NCBI RefSeq assembly: GCF_020164485.1
Contig: NZ_JAIQZA010000021.1
Location: 1-64,000 of the forward strand
Origin: Salegentibacter tibetensis
GTDB taxonomy: Bacteria; Bacteroidota; Bacteroidia; Flavobacteriales; Flavobacteriaceae
Direction of reading: 5' to 3'
Length of the DNA stretch: 64,000 nt
Positions within the stretch are counted from its first letter, which is position 1. The number at the start of each line of letters is the position of its first letter. Positions 27,168-36,672 of the stretch are shown piece after piece. The notes below the pieces were generated by a model. It was given only the letters and a program-made list of their open reading frames with translations, was not told the DNA's origin and made no database searches. A program made the translations under genes and the position numbers.

Positions 27168-28865
27168 ATGATGAATATGAGAATCAATATTGCTTTTAGA
27201 GCCTTTTTAACCCTCGTTCTTGGCGTGGGTTTACTAAGCTGTAATAATTCCCGGGACTATGATAATAACTCCAGGGCAACCGGATGGGACATTAATTCAG
27301 ATGAAGGTGGATTCCAGTATAACACAGATTACAAGGAACAGGAAGCCGGCCCGGGGCTGGTTTTCGTGGAAGGCGGAACCTTTACTATGGGACAGGTGCA
27401 GGACGATGTTATGCACGATTGGAACAACACTCCTACCCAACAACACGTTCAGTCTTTTTACATGGACGAAACTGAGGTAACCAATATGATGTATATGGAA
27501 TACCTTGATTGGTTAAAAAAGGTTTTTCCTCCAACACAGGAGAACTTCCGTAATATTTATAACGGTGCAGTTCCAGACACCCTTGTTTGGAGAAATAGAT
27601 TAGGCTTTAACGAAACAATGGTTAATAACTATTTACGCCATCCTGCTTATGGCAACTATCCCGTAGTTGGTGTTAGCTGGATACAGGCGGTAGAGTTTAG
27701 CAAATGGAGAACCGACAGGGTAAACGAACTTCTTTTAGAAGAAGGCGGTTACACTAAAGAAGGTGCCCGCTATACCGATGTTGAGGCAGGTACCACTTTT
27801 AATACCGAAACTTACTTAAATGCCCCCAGCCAGGCATACGGTGGAAATACTGAAATTAGCCAGGGAGGAGATGAATCTCAAAATATGATTGATAATCAAA
27901 ATACCGATGCAGAAGGGAATGCCCTTGGTGGGCAAACATATGTTCAGCGTAAAGATGGAATTCTACTACCTGAATATCGTTTACCAACTGAAGTTGAATG
28001 GGAATATGCCGCATCTGCTTTGGTAGGAATTAGAGAGTACAATGTTTACAGAGGTAGAAAAAAATACCCATGGGATGGCCAATATACGCGTTCTGGCGAT
28101 GTAAAAAGACAGGGAGACCAGCTAGCTAACTTTAAGCAAGGTGCCGGAGATTATGGCGGAATTGCAGGTTGGAGCGATGATGGTGCCGATATTACTGCTG
28201 AAGTAAAATCTTATGCACCCAACGATTTCGGACTTTATGATATGGCCGGAAACGTAGCTGAATGGGTAGCCGATGTATACCGACCAATAGTTGATGATGA
28301 ATTTAATGACTTCAACTATTACCGGGGGAATGTTTATACCAAAAATGCTATTAACGAAGACGGATCAGTAAAAATAGTGGGGCTCGATGAAATTGAATTC
28401 GACACTTTAGCTACCGGAAGACTGGTTGCCAGAGCATATCCTGGAGATATTGCACAAATACCGGTTACCGAGGATGATACTTATATGCGTACAAACTATA
28501 CCGATAGTGACCAACGTAATTATAGGGATGGTGATAAGAGCTCAAGCCGTTATTACCAATCATTTCAGGAGGCAGATGATGATTCTCAACGTATGTACAA
28601 CTCCCCTACCTACAATGTTGCAGGCACTCCAGATAGTACAGGAGTAGCAAAACGCGGATATGACACTGCAGACAGGAGCACCCTTATAAGTGACGAGGTT
28701 AGAGTATACAAAGGTGGTTCCTGGAGAGATCGCGCTTATTGGTTAGACCCGGCACAACGTAGATATTTTCCACAGGATATGGCAACAGATTACATTGGAT
28801 TTAGAAATGCCATGTCTAGAGTTGGTTCAAAATCTTTAGATAAAAATAAGAAGGCAAGAAATTAG
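27168..28865 (+). CDS. gldJ: Gliding motility lipoprotein GldJ
   Basis: Lipoprotein needed for gliding and type IX secretion, with a formylglycine-generating-enzyme (SUMF1) fold. Start chosen at 27168 (MMNMRINIAFRAF), which gives a compact lipoprotein signal with lipobox GLLSC; an in-frame start at 27138 is possible but adds ten residues before the signal. GldJ-typical stretches are SRATGWDINSDEGGFQYNTD, VEGGTFTMG and DMAGNVAEWVADVYRP. It is followed by a terminator and then murF, the usual flavobacterial order. Confidence 0.93.
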   Translation: MMNMRINIAFRAFLTLVLGVGLLSCNNSRDYDNNSRATGWDINSDEGGFQYNTDYKEQEAGPGLVFVEGGTFTMGQVQDDVMHDWNNTPTQQHVQSFYMDETEVTNMMYMEYLDWLKKVFPPTQENFRNIYNGAVPDTLVWRNRLGFNETMVNNYLRHPAYGNYPVVGVSWIQAVEFSKWRTDRVNELLLEEGGYTKEGARYTDVEAGTTFNTETYLNAPSQAYGGNTEISQGGDESQNMIDNQNTDAEGNALGGQTYVQRKDGILLPEYRLPTEVEWEYAASALVGIREYNVYRGRKKYPWDGQYTRSGDVKRQGDQLANFKQGAGDYGGIAGWSDDGADITAEVKSYAPNDFGLYDMAGNVAEWVADVYRPIVDDEFNDFNYYRGNVYTKNAINEDGSVKIVGLDEIEFDTLATGRLVARAYPGDIAQIPVTEDDTYMRTNYTDSDQRNYRDGDKSSSRYYQSFQEADDDSQRMYNSPTYNVAGTPDSTGVAKRGYDTADRSTLISDEVRVYKGGSWRDRAYWLDPAQRRYFPQDMATDYIGFRNAMSRVGSKSLDKNKKARN

Positions 28866-28892
28866 ATATCTTAATCTTCTAAAAATTATGAT

Positions 28893-28918
28893 AAAAGCCC
28901 TATTTGTTTAGGGCTTTT
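28893..28918 (+). terminator. Terminator of gldJ
   Basis: AAAAGCCCTA (28893-28902) and TAGGGCTTTT (28909-28918) form a ten-base stem followed by further T residues, 27 bp after the gldJ stop. Confidence 0.9.
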
Positions 28919-28979
28919 TTTATAGTTTTATTTTTGAAGCTCTCGAATAATTTAAATTAAAGCTTAGAAATAGCCTTAT

Positions 28980-30278
28980 ATGAAAACAGCATTAATCCAT
29001 CAGAGATTCCTGGTAAGCACTGGAATTTCTACCGACACCCGAAACATTGAACCCGGAAGCATTTTCTTCGCTTTAAAAGGCACAAATTTTAATGGTAACG
29101 AATTTGCCACACAAGCCATTGCAAAAGGAGCAATTTGCGCTATTGTAGACGACAAAGAAGCTGCTCTAAATGATAAGGAATATATTGTTGTAAATAATAC
29201 CCTCGAGGCGCTTCAAAACCTGGCTAAGTTCCATAGAAAATACCTCGCAATTCCAATAATCGCTATTACCGGTAGCAACGGCAAAACCACTACCAAAGAG
29301 CTTATTTATAACGTACTTTCTAAAAAATATACAGTCACTGCCACCCAGGGCAATCTCAATAACCATATTGGTGTTCCGCTTAGTTTACTGGCTATGGATG
29401 AGGAAACCGAATTAGGCCTAATTGAAATGGGTGCAAACCACCCCGGAGAAATCGAATTCCTGTCTAATATAGCTATGCCAGATTATGGTTTTATAACTAA
29501 CTTCGGAAAAGCTCACCTGGAAGGATTCGGAAGTTTAGATGGGGTGATACAGGCAAAAACCGAATTATACCGGCATTTAAAAGACCATAAAAAATTAATA
29601 TTCCTGAATCTGGACGATGAAGTACAAAGACTGGAAATTAACTATAAACACATTTTTAGTTTTGGTAGCAATAGAAAGTCGCTGGTAAAAATCACTTATC
29701 CAGATACTACCGATTCTGCCGAATTGGTATTTAACGACACTAGCTTTAAAAGTCAATTAAGTGGTGCTTACAACTCCAAAAATATGGCTGCTGCGCTTTG
29801 TATAGGTTTGTATTTTAAAGTTCCTTTTGAAGAAATCAAAGAGGCTATAGAAAGTTATAAACCTTCTAACAATCGATCGGAGGTTATAGAGCGTAATTCA
29901 AATAAAATTTACCTTGATGCTTATAATGCCAATCCTACGAGTATGATGGCGGCATTGCAGCACTTTAAAAATTTAAAGACCAGCACTTCCAAGATTGTAA
30001 TTCTAGGTGATATGGGCGAATTGGGTGCAGCTTCAGAAACAGAACATCAGGTAATCGTAAATTTCCTGGAAAATACTGATATTTCAGAAATTTACCTGGT
30101 TGGAGAACAGTTTAAAAAAACCACTACCAGCAAACCTAACATCATAAAGTTTAATAATACAGAAAATATCAAAAAGCATTTACAATTAGCCGAACTAAAA
30201 AATTGTAGTATCCTTATTAAAGGATCCAGAACAATGGCTTTGGAGCAGATCTTAGAAGTATTTGAGCCTAAAGCTTGA
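28980..30278 (+). CDS. murF: UDP-MurNAc-tripeptide-D-alanyl-D-alanine ligase MurF
   Basis: Adds the D-Ala-D-Ala dipeptide to the cell-wall precursor. The 432 residues start with a MurF-type N-terminal domain (STDTRNIEPGSIFFALKG). The central ATPase has P-loop AITGSNGKTTTKE and LIEMGANHPGEI, and the C-terminal domain contains YLDAYNANPTSM and ILGDMGELG. Its end overlaps the convergent hypothetical gene by 11 bp. Confidence 0.95.
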   Translation: MKTALIHQRFLVSTGISTDTRNIEPGSIFFALKGTNFNGNEFATQAIAKGAICAIVDDKEAALNDKEYIVVNNTLEALQNLAKFHRKYLAIPIIAITGSNGKTTTKELIYNVLSKKYTVTATQGNLNNHIGVPLSLLAMDEETELGLIEMGANHPGEIEFLSNIAMPDYGFITNFGKAHLEGFGSLDGVIQAKTELYRHLKDHKKLIFLNLDDEVQRLEINYKHIFSFGSNRKSLVKITYPDTTDSAELVFNDTSFKSQLSGAYNSKNMAAALCIGLYFKVPFEEIKEAIESYKPSNNRSEVIERNSNKIYLDAYNANPTSMMAALQHFKNLKTSTSKIVILGDMGELGAASETEHQVIVNFLENTDISEIYLVGEQFKKTTTSKPNIIKFNNTENIKKHLQLAELKNCSILIKGSRTMALEQILEVFEPKA

Positions 30279-30888
30279 TCTCCTTAACATCTATAAAACC
30301 ATAGGCACTAATTTCCAAAAGAATTAACAACAATGAATCTCCAGGGATAATTTCAGCCACCTTTAATGTGTTTACATTTCCCGAAAGAAAAACTCCGGGA
30401 GCGGCTTCCATTTCATTTACAAGCTTATCATTGACCTTATTTAGCTGTTCATTAATATGAGGCTGGAGATCTAATTTCATCTTATTTTTAATCTTTTTAT
30501 AGATTAAGCTATTAGCAAGGGTCTCTAAAGAATTATCCATAAACCAACTTTTGCTCTGGCCTTCCAGTTCATACTCCGTCACCTCTATCACCTGCTCCAC
30601 CTCATCAAAACCCAAAGCGATATGTACCAGTAAGTTCACCTCTTTATTTTTAAAAAGCGTAGTAAGGGTTTTCAATTTTAAATCAAGGGTGAGATCAAAG
30701 TTTGACTCTTTACTTTTACCGAGATTAGCACCAAGCACTTCAACATAATTTTTCACGGTGCCTTTAGAGTCTTCCATTCCTATTTGTTCTCCCACTAATT
30801 TTTCCTGAAGCAGGTTTTCTAAAACCCGGTAGCTTATTTTAACCGGTAAATTGAGTTTTATATTGTCTTCGTCTAAAAGCTTATTCAT
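30268..30888 (-). CDS. Hypothetical protein, possibly half of a DUF4403-like fold
   Basis: A 206-residue protein with no signal peptide. It alternates beta-rich and amphipathic stretches (VKISYRVLENLLQEKLVGE, FDLTLDLKLKTLTTLFKNKEVNLLVHIALGF, then LVNEMEAAPGVFLSGNVNTLKVAEI). The alternation and the phrase ending with LSGNVNTLKVAEIIPGDS recall the tubular lipid-binding DUF4403 proteins, but it has under half their usual length. I do not recognise it with confidence. Confidence 0.55.
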   Translation of the reverse strand: MNKLLDEDNIKLNLPVKISYRVLENLLQEKLVGEQIGMEDSKGTVKNYVEVLGANLGKSKESNFDLTLDLKLKTLTTLFKNKEVNLLVHIALGFDEVEQVIEVTEYELEGQSKSWFMDNSLETLANSLIYKKIKNKMKLDLQPHINEQLNKVNDKLVNEMEAAPGVFLSGNVNTLKVAEIIPGDSLLLILLEISAYGFIDVKEIKL

Positions 30889-31200
30889 ATGTATAATTTC
30901 AGTTTGGTTAGTTTATGGTTTACCACATATACAACTTAAGTTTTTTCTACTGAAATATTCTGAAAACGCAGTTAAATAAATTTAAACTTCAGGAATTAGT
31001 CCAAATCAAGAACCTCGGGGCAAGCCCACGAGGTATGAATTGGAAAACTATTTTATAATTTCGAGGCAAGCCTCGGGGAATTAAACCCTCAATGAGGGAT
31101 TCAAAAAATCATAACAAAAAAAGCTGCTTTAAAGAATCGTGTTGAACTTCTTGAGATACCCCGAAACCATTTACACAACTTTTTTCAACAGTAATTTAAT
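30889..31200. other. Intergenic region carrying a dispersed repeat
   Basis: The only structure seen in these 312 bp is the 91-bp element at 31011-31101; the rest is AT-rich without a reading frame of note. Confidence 0.6.
31011..31101. repeat. Dispersed 91-bp three-hairpin element, copy 2
   Basis: Three hairpins in order: CCTCG-GGG/CCC-CGAGG (31013-31033), CGAGGC/GCCTCG (about 31062-31075), and CCCTC/GAGGG (31086-31098). CCTCGGGG occurs twice, at 31013-31020 and 31071-31078. Copy 3 at 39252 equals this element with exactly the segment between those two octamers removed. Confidence 0.88.
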
Positions 31201-31731
31201 TTAATCCAGTTCAGAAGCTACCCTAAAATTAAAGTTACCGTTACTGATTAATTTCATAGAATTATCTACTGGATTATGAGCTTCAAATTCAAAATTTCCT
31301 TTAATATAATTACCATCATCTTCAATGATCTCCAAATATGGAAAGGTAGCTTGAACCTGTTTATTTTCAGCAACAGTAATCCAGTCTCCTAATGGATTGA
31401 CAATGCCGTATCTCATCCAACTTTTATTAAATATATTATTGCTAAACATATAATTTCTTGCGCCCATATAATCGGCAATATAAAACTCCATAATTTCTCC
31501 ACTGGTGGTTTCTACATTTACCTGAAGATCTATTCCTCCATAATCGTTCAAATATTTTTGGCAGGAAATTAATCCCACCGAACGATCTACCATAAAATCT
31601 GTCCCATCAATCTGGGCGCTTAAAAATTCTTCTTCCTGCAACTGATCTACGGGATCATCATCCCTACATCCTACTAAAAGGCAAATTATAAATACACAGG
31701 GGGCTACGATCGGATTATAAAAACTTTTCAT
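31201..31731 (-). CDS. Hypothetical lipoprotein (DUF6252-like)
   Basis: A 176-residue protein with a lipoprotein signal (start at 31731, MKSFYNPIVAPCVFIICLLVGC, lipobox LVGC), an acidic linker and a beta-rich domain. The pattern EEFLSAQIDGTDFMVDR at the start and GNFEFEAHNPVDNS near the end fits the small lipoproteins common in Flavobacteriaceae that are annotated DUF6252. The function is unknown. It stands alone between a dispersed repeat and a long gap. Confidence 0.7.
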   Translation of the reverse strand: MKSFYNPIVAPCVFIICLLVGCRDDDPVDQLQEEEFLSAQIDGTDFMVDRSVGLISCQKYLNDYGGIDLQVNVETTSGEIMEFYIADYMGARNYMFSNNIFNKSWMRYGIVNPLGDWITVAENKQVQATFPYLEIIEDDGNYIKGNFEFEAHNPVDNSMKLISNGNFNFRVASELD

Positions 31732-32269
31732 AACAAAGAACATTTAATGGTTTAAAATTCATTACTTAAAAATAGAAAATCATTGCTTTACCTGTCAGGG
31801 TGTTTTCACCCTAATTTCCTGATATACAAAATATTAACTTTTTAAAATAGGAGATTGCTTTCAGGAATTTAATACGCCAATAAATAATTCTACCACTTCC
31901 AGTAGTTTCAGCATATTTAATATCTAATGCAGTGCAGTAAAATCGGCATTCATGGCTATTTCTATTACTTCAGAAAGTGTGAATGCAATTTGAAAAATGA
32001 ATTCTATAAAACTTTTTAAGTTCTTTCGAAAGAATATTTAAAAAAATAGCACTATAAATATTTGAATATCAGCTGAATGAGATTACCCTTACGGAAACCC
32101 GTAAAATAGAAAGTAACAAAAGCGCTAAGTTTGATACAAATAAGTGCAAATAGATCTGTATTTGTACTTATTTAATTTGGCAATTAAAACAATGCCGGTT
32201 GCAGAAGACTAAACTGAGTAGGGTCTGTTTTTGTCTTTACGTGGCCGGCATTTTTATTCGAGTTCTTTA
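31732..32269. other. Gene-free stretch with one long inverted repeat
   Basis: No convincing gene in about 540 bp. It holds an imperfect palindrome at 32138-32173, listed separately. The sequence is AT-rich and looks like decayed or spacer DNA next to a pseudogene. Confidence 0.5.
32138..32173. repeat. 36-bp imperfect palindrome
   Basis: Arms AAATAAGTGCAAATA (32138-32152) and TATTTGTACTTATTT (32159-32173) pair at 14 of 15 positions around GATCTG. It is AT-rich, so it is more operator-like than terminator-like. It lies just 3' of the decayed transporter gene. Confidence 0.5.
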
Positions 32270-32568
32270 CGCTCTTCTTTTCGGAAATAATGTTTTAAAA
32301 TCCACCCGCCCTTTTAGCATTTTTGTGACAAGATTTGATGCGGTGCCTGCAGGACAGGCAGCGAGCAATATGATTCCAATTTTATATACAATACAGGATC
32401 TATTGACCAGAAAAAGATCTACAGGAAAGAAATAACTGAAACACCAGGCCAGTAAATATCCCCCAAGACAAAAACTCTTATAAAATTTTTTAAATTTAGA
32501 TCCAGCCCTATTCCAAACATAATTAGGGCGCTAGACAGGGGTATAAAAATATCGGCAAATTGCTGCAT
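32270..32568 (-). pseudogene. Decayed BASS-family (bile acid:Na+ symporter-like) transporter
   Basis: From ATG at 32568 the frame reads MQQFADIFIPLSSALIMFGI and GLDLNLKNFIRV, the start of BASS-family transporters, then hits a stop near 32420. In the neighbouring frame, from about 32385 down, it reads GIILLAACPAGTASNLVTKM then LKGRVDF, which is the family's conserved cGGTASN-type motif. In an intact protein these blocks are much further apart, so the middle has been deleted and the frame shifted; the rest of the roughly 300-residue protein is missing. It lies just downstream of the fructokinase gene. Confidence 0.72.
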
Positions 32569-32674
32569 GTTCTTTCAAAAAGAAATTCAGGATAATATTT
32601 TTTTGAAAGCCAGAAAGCTTTAAGAGTTCGAAACTAATTTGTGAGCGACACCTTTAATTGATAAAATACAGCTA

Positions 32675-33565
32675 TTACCATGGAAACATAAATTTTTGAA
32701 TTTTGTCTTTTGAAATTTCAGGATTCGCGCCTTCTTCCCCGGCTACCAAAGCTCCCACGGCACAGGCAAAATCCAGTGTACTTTGTGGATCTTCTTCTTT
32801 TAACAAGCCGGCGATTAAACTGGCAAGAAATGAATCTCCCGCACCTACCGTATCTTTAACTTTAACTTTGAAACCACTGTTGTAGTAACGCGCTCCATCT
32901 TTTAGTAAAACCGCGCCATGACGCCCCTTGGTTACACAAATGGTTTGCGTATTTGTTCTTTCTGAAAGATATTGGAGGTTTTGTTCTATAGAATTATAAG
33001 GCGATCCAATCATTTCAGCAATTTCAAATAATTCGTCATCATTGAATTTTATAAAATCTGCCTGCTCCATCAGTTTTACTAAAACCTCTTTTTCATAATA
33101 AGGCGGCCGAAGATTAATATCGAAAATGCGGTATTTTGCTTCCGGTAAAAGTTCAAAAAGCGTTTGTTGACTTACCTTATCGCGGCAAATTAAACTTCCG
33201 AAGATAAAAGCATCAGCATTTTGTACCGAGTTTTTAATCCCTTCTGAAATTTCAATTTTATCCCAGGCCGCAGGATGCGCAATCTCATAAGTAGCAGAGC
33301 CACTTGCAGACAAAGTTACATTAACTACTCCTGTAACATGTTCTGCATCTTTGGCAATATTTTCGGTTTTAATATTTTTAGATTCCAGATGAGAAATTAG
33401 TTTTTCACCTTTTTCATCATCTCCTACTGTACTAATCATTTCGGTTTCAATTCCCAATCCCGATAATCTAGACGCAACATTAAGCGGTGCTCCACCAATT
33501 TTCTCCCGGTCTGGAAAAACATCATATAATATTTCGCCGAAGCATACGGCTGTTGGTTGTTTCAT
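32675..33565 (-). CDS. PfkB-family fructokinase
   Basis: A 296-residue ribokinase-like sugar kinase: GGAPLNVASRLSGLG at about 24-38 and the ATP/anion-hole signature DTVGAGDSFLASL near 237-249. Context decides the substrate: it lies 1 bp after a GH32 fructanase gene and in one run with a sugar porter, so it should phosphorylate the released fructose. No regulator is adjacent. Confidence 0.88.
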   Translation of the reverse strand: MKQPTAVCFGEILYDVFPDREKIGGAPLNVASRLSGLGIETEMISTVGDDEKGEKLISHLESKNIKTENIAKDAEHVTGVVNVTLSASGSATYEIAHPAAWDKIEISEGIKNSVQNADAFIFGSLICRDKVSQQTLFELLPEAKYRIFDINLRPPYYEKEVLVKLMEQADFIKFNDDELFEIAEMIGSPYNSIEQNLQYLSERTNTQTICVTKGRHGAVLLKDGARYYNSGFKVKVKDTVGAGDSFLASLIAGLLKEEDPQSTLDFACAVGALVAGEEGANPEISKDKIQKFMFPW

Positions 33566-33566
33566 C

Positions 33567-35156
33567 TTAACTTTTAATTACTTGAATTCTTAAATCATTT
33601 ATCTGAAATTTTTCTCCTTCCGCAGAAAAATTCTTTAATCTCTGCTCTGGAAAGAAAATTTCAGTCATTACGGTTTCTCCATTATCAAAGAAAAGTTCGA
33701 TAGACATATTATCTATAACTGCCTTCACTTTTAGATTCGAAGCTTTTGAAAGTCGGGGTGCTGTTGAGATTTTATTGCCAAAATTCTCGTTAAAATCGGT
33801 TAGCCCAGATTGGCTTTGGTCTATATAAAATTCTTCTGTATTATGATCGTACCCAAATTTTAAAATATCATCTCCTTCGCTGGTTAGACTGAAATGATAC
33901 TCCTGATCTTTTAAATTTTCTATTTCAAATGAAATTACAGACTTAGATATGTCTATTTCTTCGGAAGTTGCTATTTGCGTTTCGCCTTCAACTGAAATAT
34001 TGTCTTTAGTAAATTCTTCCACTGTATATTCTTGTAGTTCAGCTACCGGGGTTGAAATCATTTGGTAGGTTTCCCCGGTTTTGGTCAGTTTTAATTCGCG
34101 AGCTATCGTCATTGCGCTTCTCCAGGTTTCCGTGGGAACTTCATTTGCATATTGCCAGTTAGACATCCAGCCCATAAATAAATGCCTGCCATCTTCCTGC
34201 GGAATATTAGCCCAGGTTACCCCGGCATAATTATCCTTTCCAAAGTCCAACCAGTAATGATGATCTTCACCCAAATCACTCATAGACTCGTCTAAAGTGA
34301 AGGTTTTGCCATCAAAATCACCTACAAAATATTGAGTCCCTGAACCACCATTGAATCCGCCGGGATTTAAGCTTTGAATCAACACCCATTTTTTCTCCTC
34401 AGTTCCTTCAACCTTCATCTGTATAAAGTCTGGACATTCCCAAACCCCGCCGTGGGCGCCTATCCTACGGCCAAATTCAGAGGCTAACTCCCAGTCTTTT
34501 AAATTTTGAGAAGTGTAAAACATTGTTTGATCATCGGCAGAAAGTACCATAACCCATTGATTGTGTACCTCATCACGGGTTATTTTTGGATCCCGAAAAT
34601 CACGAATCCCAGGATTTTCAATAACAGGATTTCCTTTATATTTAGTAAAGGTTTTTCCTTCATCAAGACTATAAGCAATGGCCTGGGTTTGAAAATCGTC
34701 CTGGCCTTCTTCCTCTCCTTTTGGATCATGATAGGTAAACATCGCAATTACCGGCGCAGTTTCCCCATTTCCAAAACCCGAAGTGTTTTCAGTATCTACT
34801 ACAGCACTTCCTGAGAAAATATAACCCTGCTCATCGGGCTCCAGAGCTATGGGCTGTTCTTCCCAGCTAATCATATCTTTACTGGTAGCGTGCCCCCAGT
34901 GCATAGGGCCCCAGGTATTTCCTTCGGGGTAATGTTGGAAAAATAAATGGTAGGTTCCGTTTAGGAAGAACATCCCGTTAGGATCGTTCATCCAGTTTTC
35001 TTCAGGAGTAAAATGAAAAGCAGGCCTAAAATCGGTATCGCTCTGGGCGGTAATTTCAGGAGTTTTCCCATTAGACTGCTTATTGTTATCCTTACAGGAA
35101 AACAGCAGCATCACGCTAAGAAAACAGGAAAAAAGAAATATAAATTTATTTTTCAT
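33567..35156 (-). CDS. GH32 fructan hydrolase lipoprotein
   Basis: Glycoside hydrolase family 32 enzyme (levanase, inulinase or sucrose hydrolase). The 529 residues begin with a lipoprotein signal ending at Cys21 (LLFSC). The catalytic five-blade propeller has the nucleophile Asp58 in WMNDPNG, the stabiliser in FRDPK and the acid/base in WECPD. A C-terminal beta-sandwich follows. It would act at the cell surface or periplasm and feed fructose or short fructans to the neighbouring porter and kinase. SusC/SusD genes, usual in fructan loci of this phylum, are absent. Confidence 0.93.
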   Translation of the reverse strand: MKNKFIFLFSCFLSVMLLFSCKDNNKQSNGKTPEITAQSDTDFRPAFHFTPEENWMNDPNGMFFLNGTYHLFFQHYPEGNTWGPMHWGHATSKDMISWEEQPIALEPDEQGYIFSGSAVVDTENTSGFGNGETAPVIAMFTYHDPKGEEEGQDDFQTQAIAYSLDEGKTFTKYKGNPVIENPGIRDFRDPKITRDEVHNQWVMVLSADDQTMFYTSQNLKDWELASEFGRRIGAHGGVWECPDFIQMKVEGTEEKKWVLIQSLNPGGFNGGSGTQYFVGDFDGKTFTLDESMSDLGEDHHYWLDFGKDNYAGVTWANIPQEDGRHLFMGWMSNWQYANEVPTETWRSAMTIARELKLTKTGETYQMISTPVAELQEYTVEEFTKDNISVEGETQIATSEEIDISKSVISFEIENLKDQEYHFSLTSEGDDILKFGYDHNTEEFYIDQSQSGLTDFNENFGNKISTAPRLSKASNLKVKAVIDNMSIELFFDNGETVMTEIFFPEQRLKNFSAEGEKFQINDLRIQVIKS

Positions 35157-35173
35157 TATAAAATATTTTATTG

Positions 35174-36508
35174 CTAAAATGCTTCTTTGTGTTTACCAGG
35201 GGATAATTCTTCGCCCAGTTCTTCCAGTGTTTTTCCTTTGGTTTCGGGCATCATAAAAATCACAAAAAGCAGTTGAAGCACCATCATAAATGCGAAAAAT
35301 GCGAATACATAACCAGGGCCGATTGTAGCAAAAAGAACCGGTACCAGAGAAGGTACAATAGCTGCTAATACCCAATGCGTAGAAGAGCCAAATGCCTGCC
35401 CGTAGGCTCTTAGATGATTTGGGAATATTTCAGAAATGAACACCCAAATTACCGCCCCCTGGCCTACGGCGTGCGCGGCGATAAACAGGAATAGGAAAAT
35501 AGGTACCCAAAGTCCGCCCCAGTTCAGGAAGAATGCTGCAGCTACCAGGGATAGAGAAATGATATAACCTATAGACCCCACAAACATCAGTTTTTTCCTT
35601 CCTACTCTATCAATTAGAAAAACTCCAAGAAGTGTAAAAAGTAAATTTACCACGCCAATACCAATACTACTTAATAAGGCGGTATTGGCCTCTAAACCGG
35701 CCGATTCAAAAATCCTGGGCGCGTAATAGAGAAAAGCATTTATGCCGGAAAGCTGATTAAAAAATGCAATTAAAAAAGCCAAAATTAATGGAAAGCGATA
35801 CTTTTTCATAAAGATGTTCTCTCCCGTGATCTGGTTTTCAGATTGTTTTTTAATCTCCAGCATTCGTTCTTTCAAATTAGCTTCAGGATTAATTTTCTCG
35901 AGTATTTTAGCCGCTTCTTCGTTTCTGGATTTAGAGATAAGCCAACGTGGACTTTTAGGAATAAATACAACAAATATAACATAGATAAACGCCGGGATAG
36001 CTTCTACCCCGAGCATCCACCGCCAGGGTTGCGTCCCGGTATCGCGAAGTAAATAATTTGAAAGATAAGCGATTAAAATCCCTAAAACGATATTGAACTG
36101 ATAAAGGGATACCAACCTACCCCTGTCTTTAGGCGGTGCAATTTCTGAAACATAGGTGGGAGCTGCAATGGTCGAAGCTCCAACTCCCAATCCTCCTAAA
36201 AACCGAAAAACGGCAAAAGTAATAGGATCATTTGCGAAAGCTGAACCAAGCGCCGAAAGAAGATAAAGAACACCTATTACCAATAGCGTATTTTTTCTTC
36301 CGAATTTATTAGTGGGAATTCCTCCAAAAATAGCACCTACTACAGTTCCCCATAAGGCCATTGCCATAACCACGGAGCCGTGAAACGCATCAGAGGTGCC
36401 CCATAAATCTTGCAATTGTTTATCGGCTCCCGAAATAACAACAGTATCAAACCCAAAAAGAAAACCTGCCAAAGCAGCGCTAATAGACCAGACGAAAATT
36501 TTATTCAT
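35174..36508 (-). CDS. MFS sugar porter, probable fructose or fructan-product importer
   Basis: A 444-residue major facilitator of the sugar-porter family with 12 hydrophobic segments. Signatures are GFDTVVISG near 20, NKFGRKNTLL, RFLGGLGVGASTIAAPTYVSEIAPPKDRGRL, PKSPRWLI, DRVGRKKLMF and PETKGKTLEELGEE at the end. It is the first gene of the porter-GH32-fructokinase run, so fructose or sucrose is the likely substrate. It is divergent from galK across 164 bp. Confidence 0.9.
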   Translation of the reverse strand: MNKIFVWSISAALAGFLFGFDTVVISGADKQLQDLWGTSDAFHGSVVMAMALWGTVVGAIFGGIPTNKFGRKNTLLVIGVLYLLSALGSAFANDPITFAVFRFLGGLGVGASTIAAPTYVSEIAPPKDRGRLVSLYQFNIVLGILIAYLSNYLLRDTGTQPWRWMLGVEAIPAFIYVIFVVFIPKSPRWLISKSRNEEAAKILEKINPEANLKERMLEIKKQSENQITGENIFMKKYRFPLILAFLIAFFNQLSGINAFLYYAPRIFESAGLEANTALLSSIGIGVVNLLFTLLGVFLIDRVGRKKLMFVGSIGYIISLSLVAAAFFLNWGGLWVPIFLFLFIAAHAVGQGAVIWVFISEIFPNHLRAYGQAFGSSTHWVLAAIVPSLVPVLFATIGPGYVFAFFAFMMVLQLLFVIFMMPETKGKTLEELGEELSPGKHKEAF

Positions 36509-36641
36509 AAAAATAAAGCTGAGTGAAAATCTAATCTAAGAATAATTTTTAAGTCTTCACTCCCTAAGTGATAATTATAAAAATTGCTGTTTTAAGTAAA
36601 AGATTCTCTATAAATCAAATGAACGTAAGTTTTACATTTAT

Positions 36642-36649
36642 TATATTTG
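36642..36649 (+). promoter_or_regulatory. Promoter -7 element of galKT
   Basis: TATATTTG matches TAnnTTTG and lies 24 bp before the galK start. The -33 element is weak. Confidence 0.5.
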
Positions 36650-36672
36650 AAAATCTTTAAAAGAAATTTCAT

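Noticed and set aside
32199-32435. A 78-codon plus-strand open frame in the gap before the fructokinase gene
   Set aside because: It lies antisense to the BASS-transporter remnant and has the composition of a shadow frame; the minus strand explains the region better.
33567-36508. A full polysaccharide-utilisation locus
   Set aside because: No SusC, SusD or hybrid two-component regulator is present; it is a simple porter, GH32 and kinase set.
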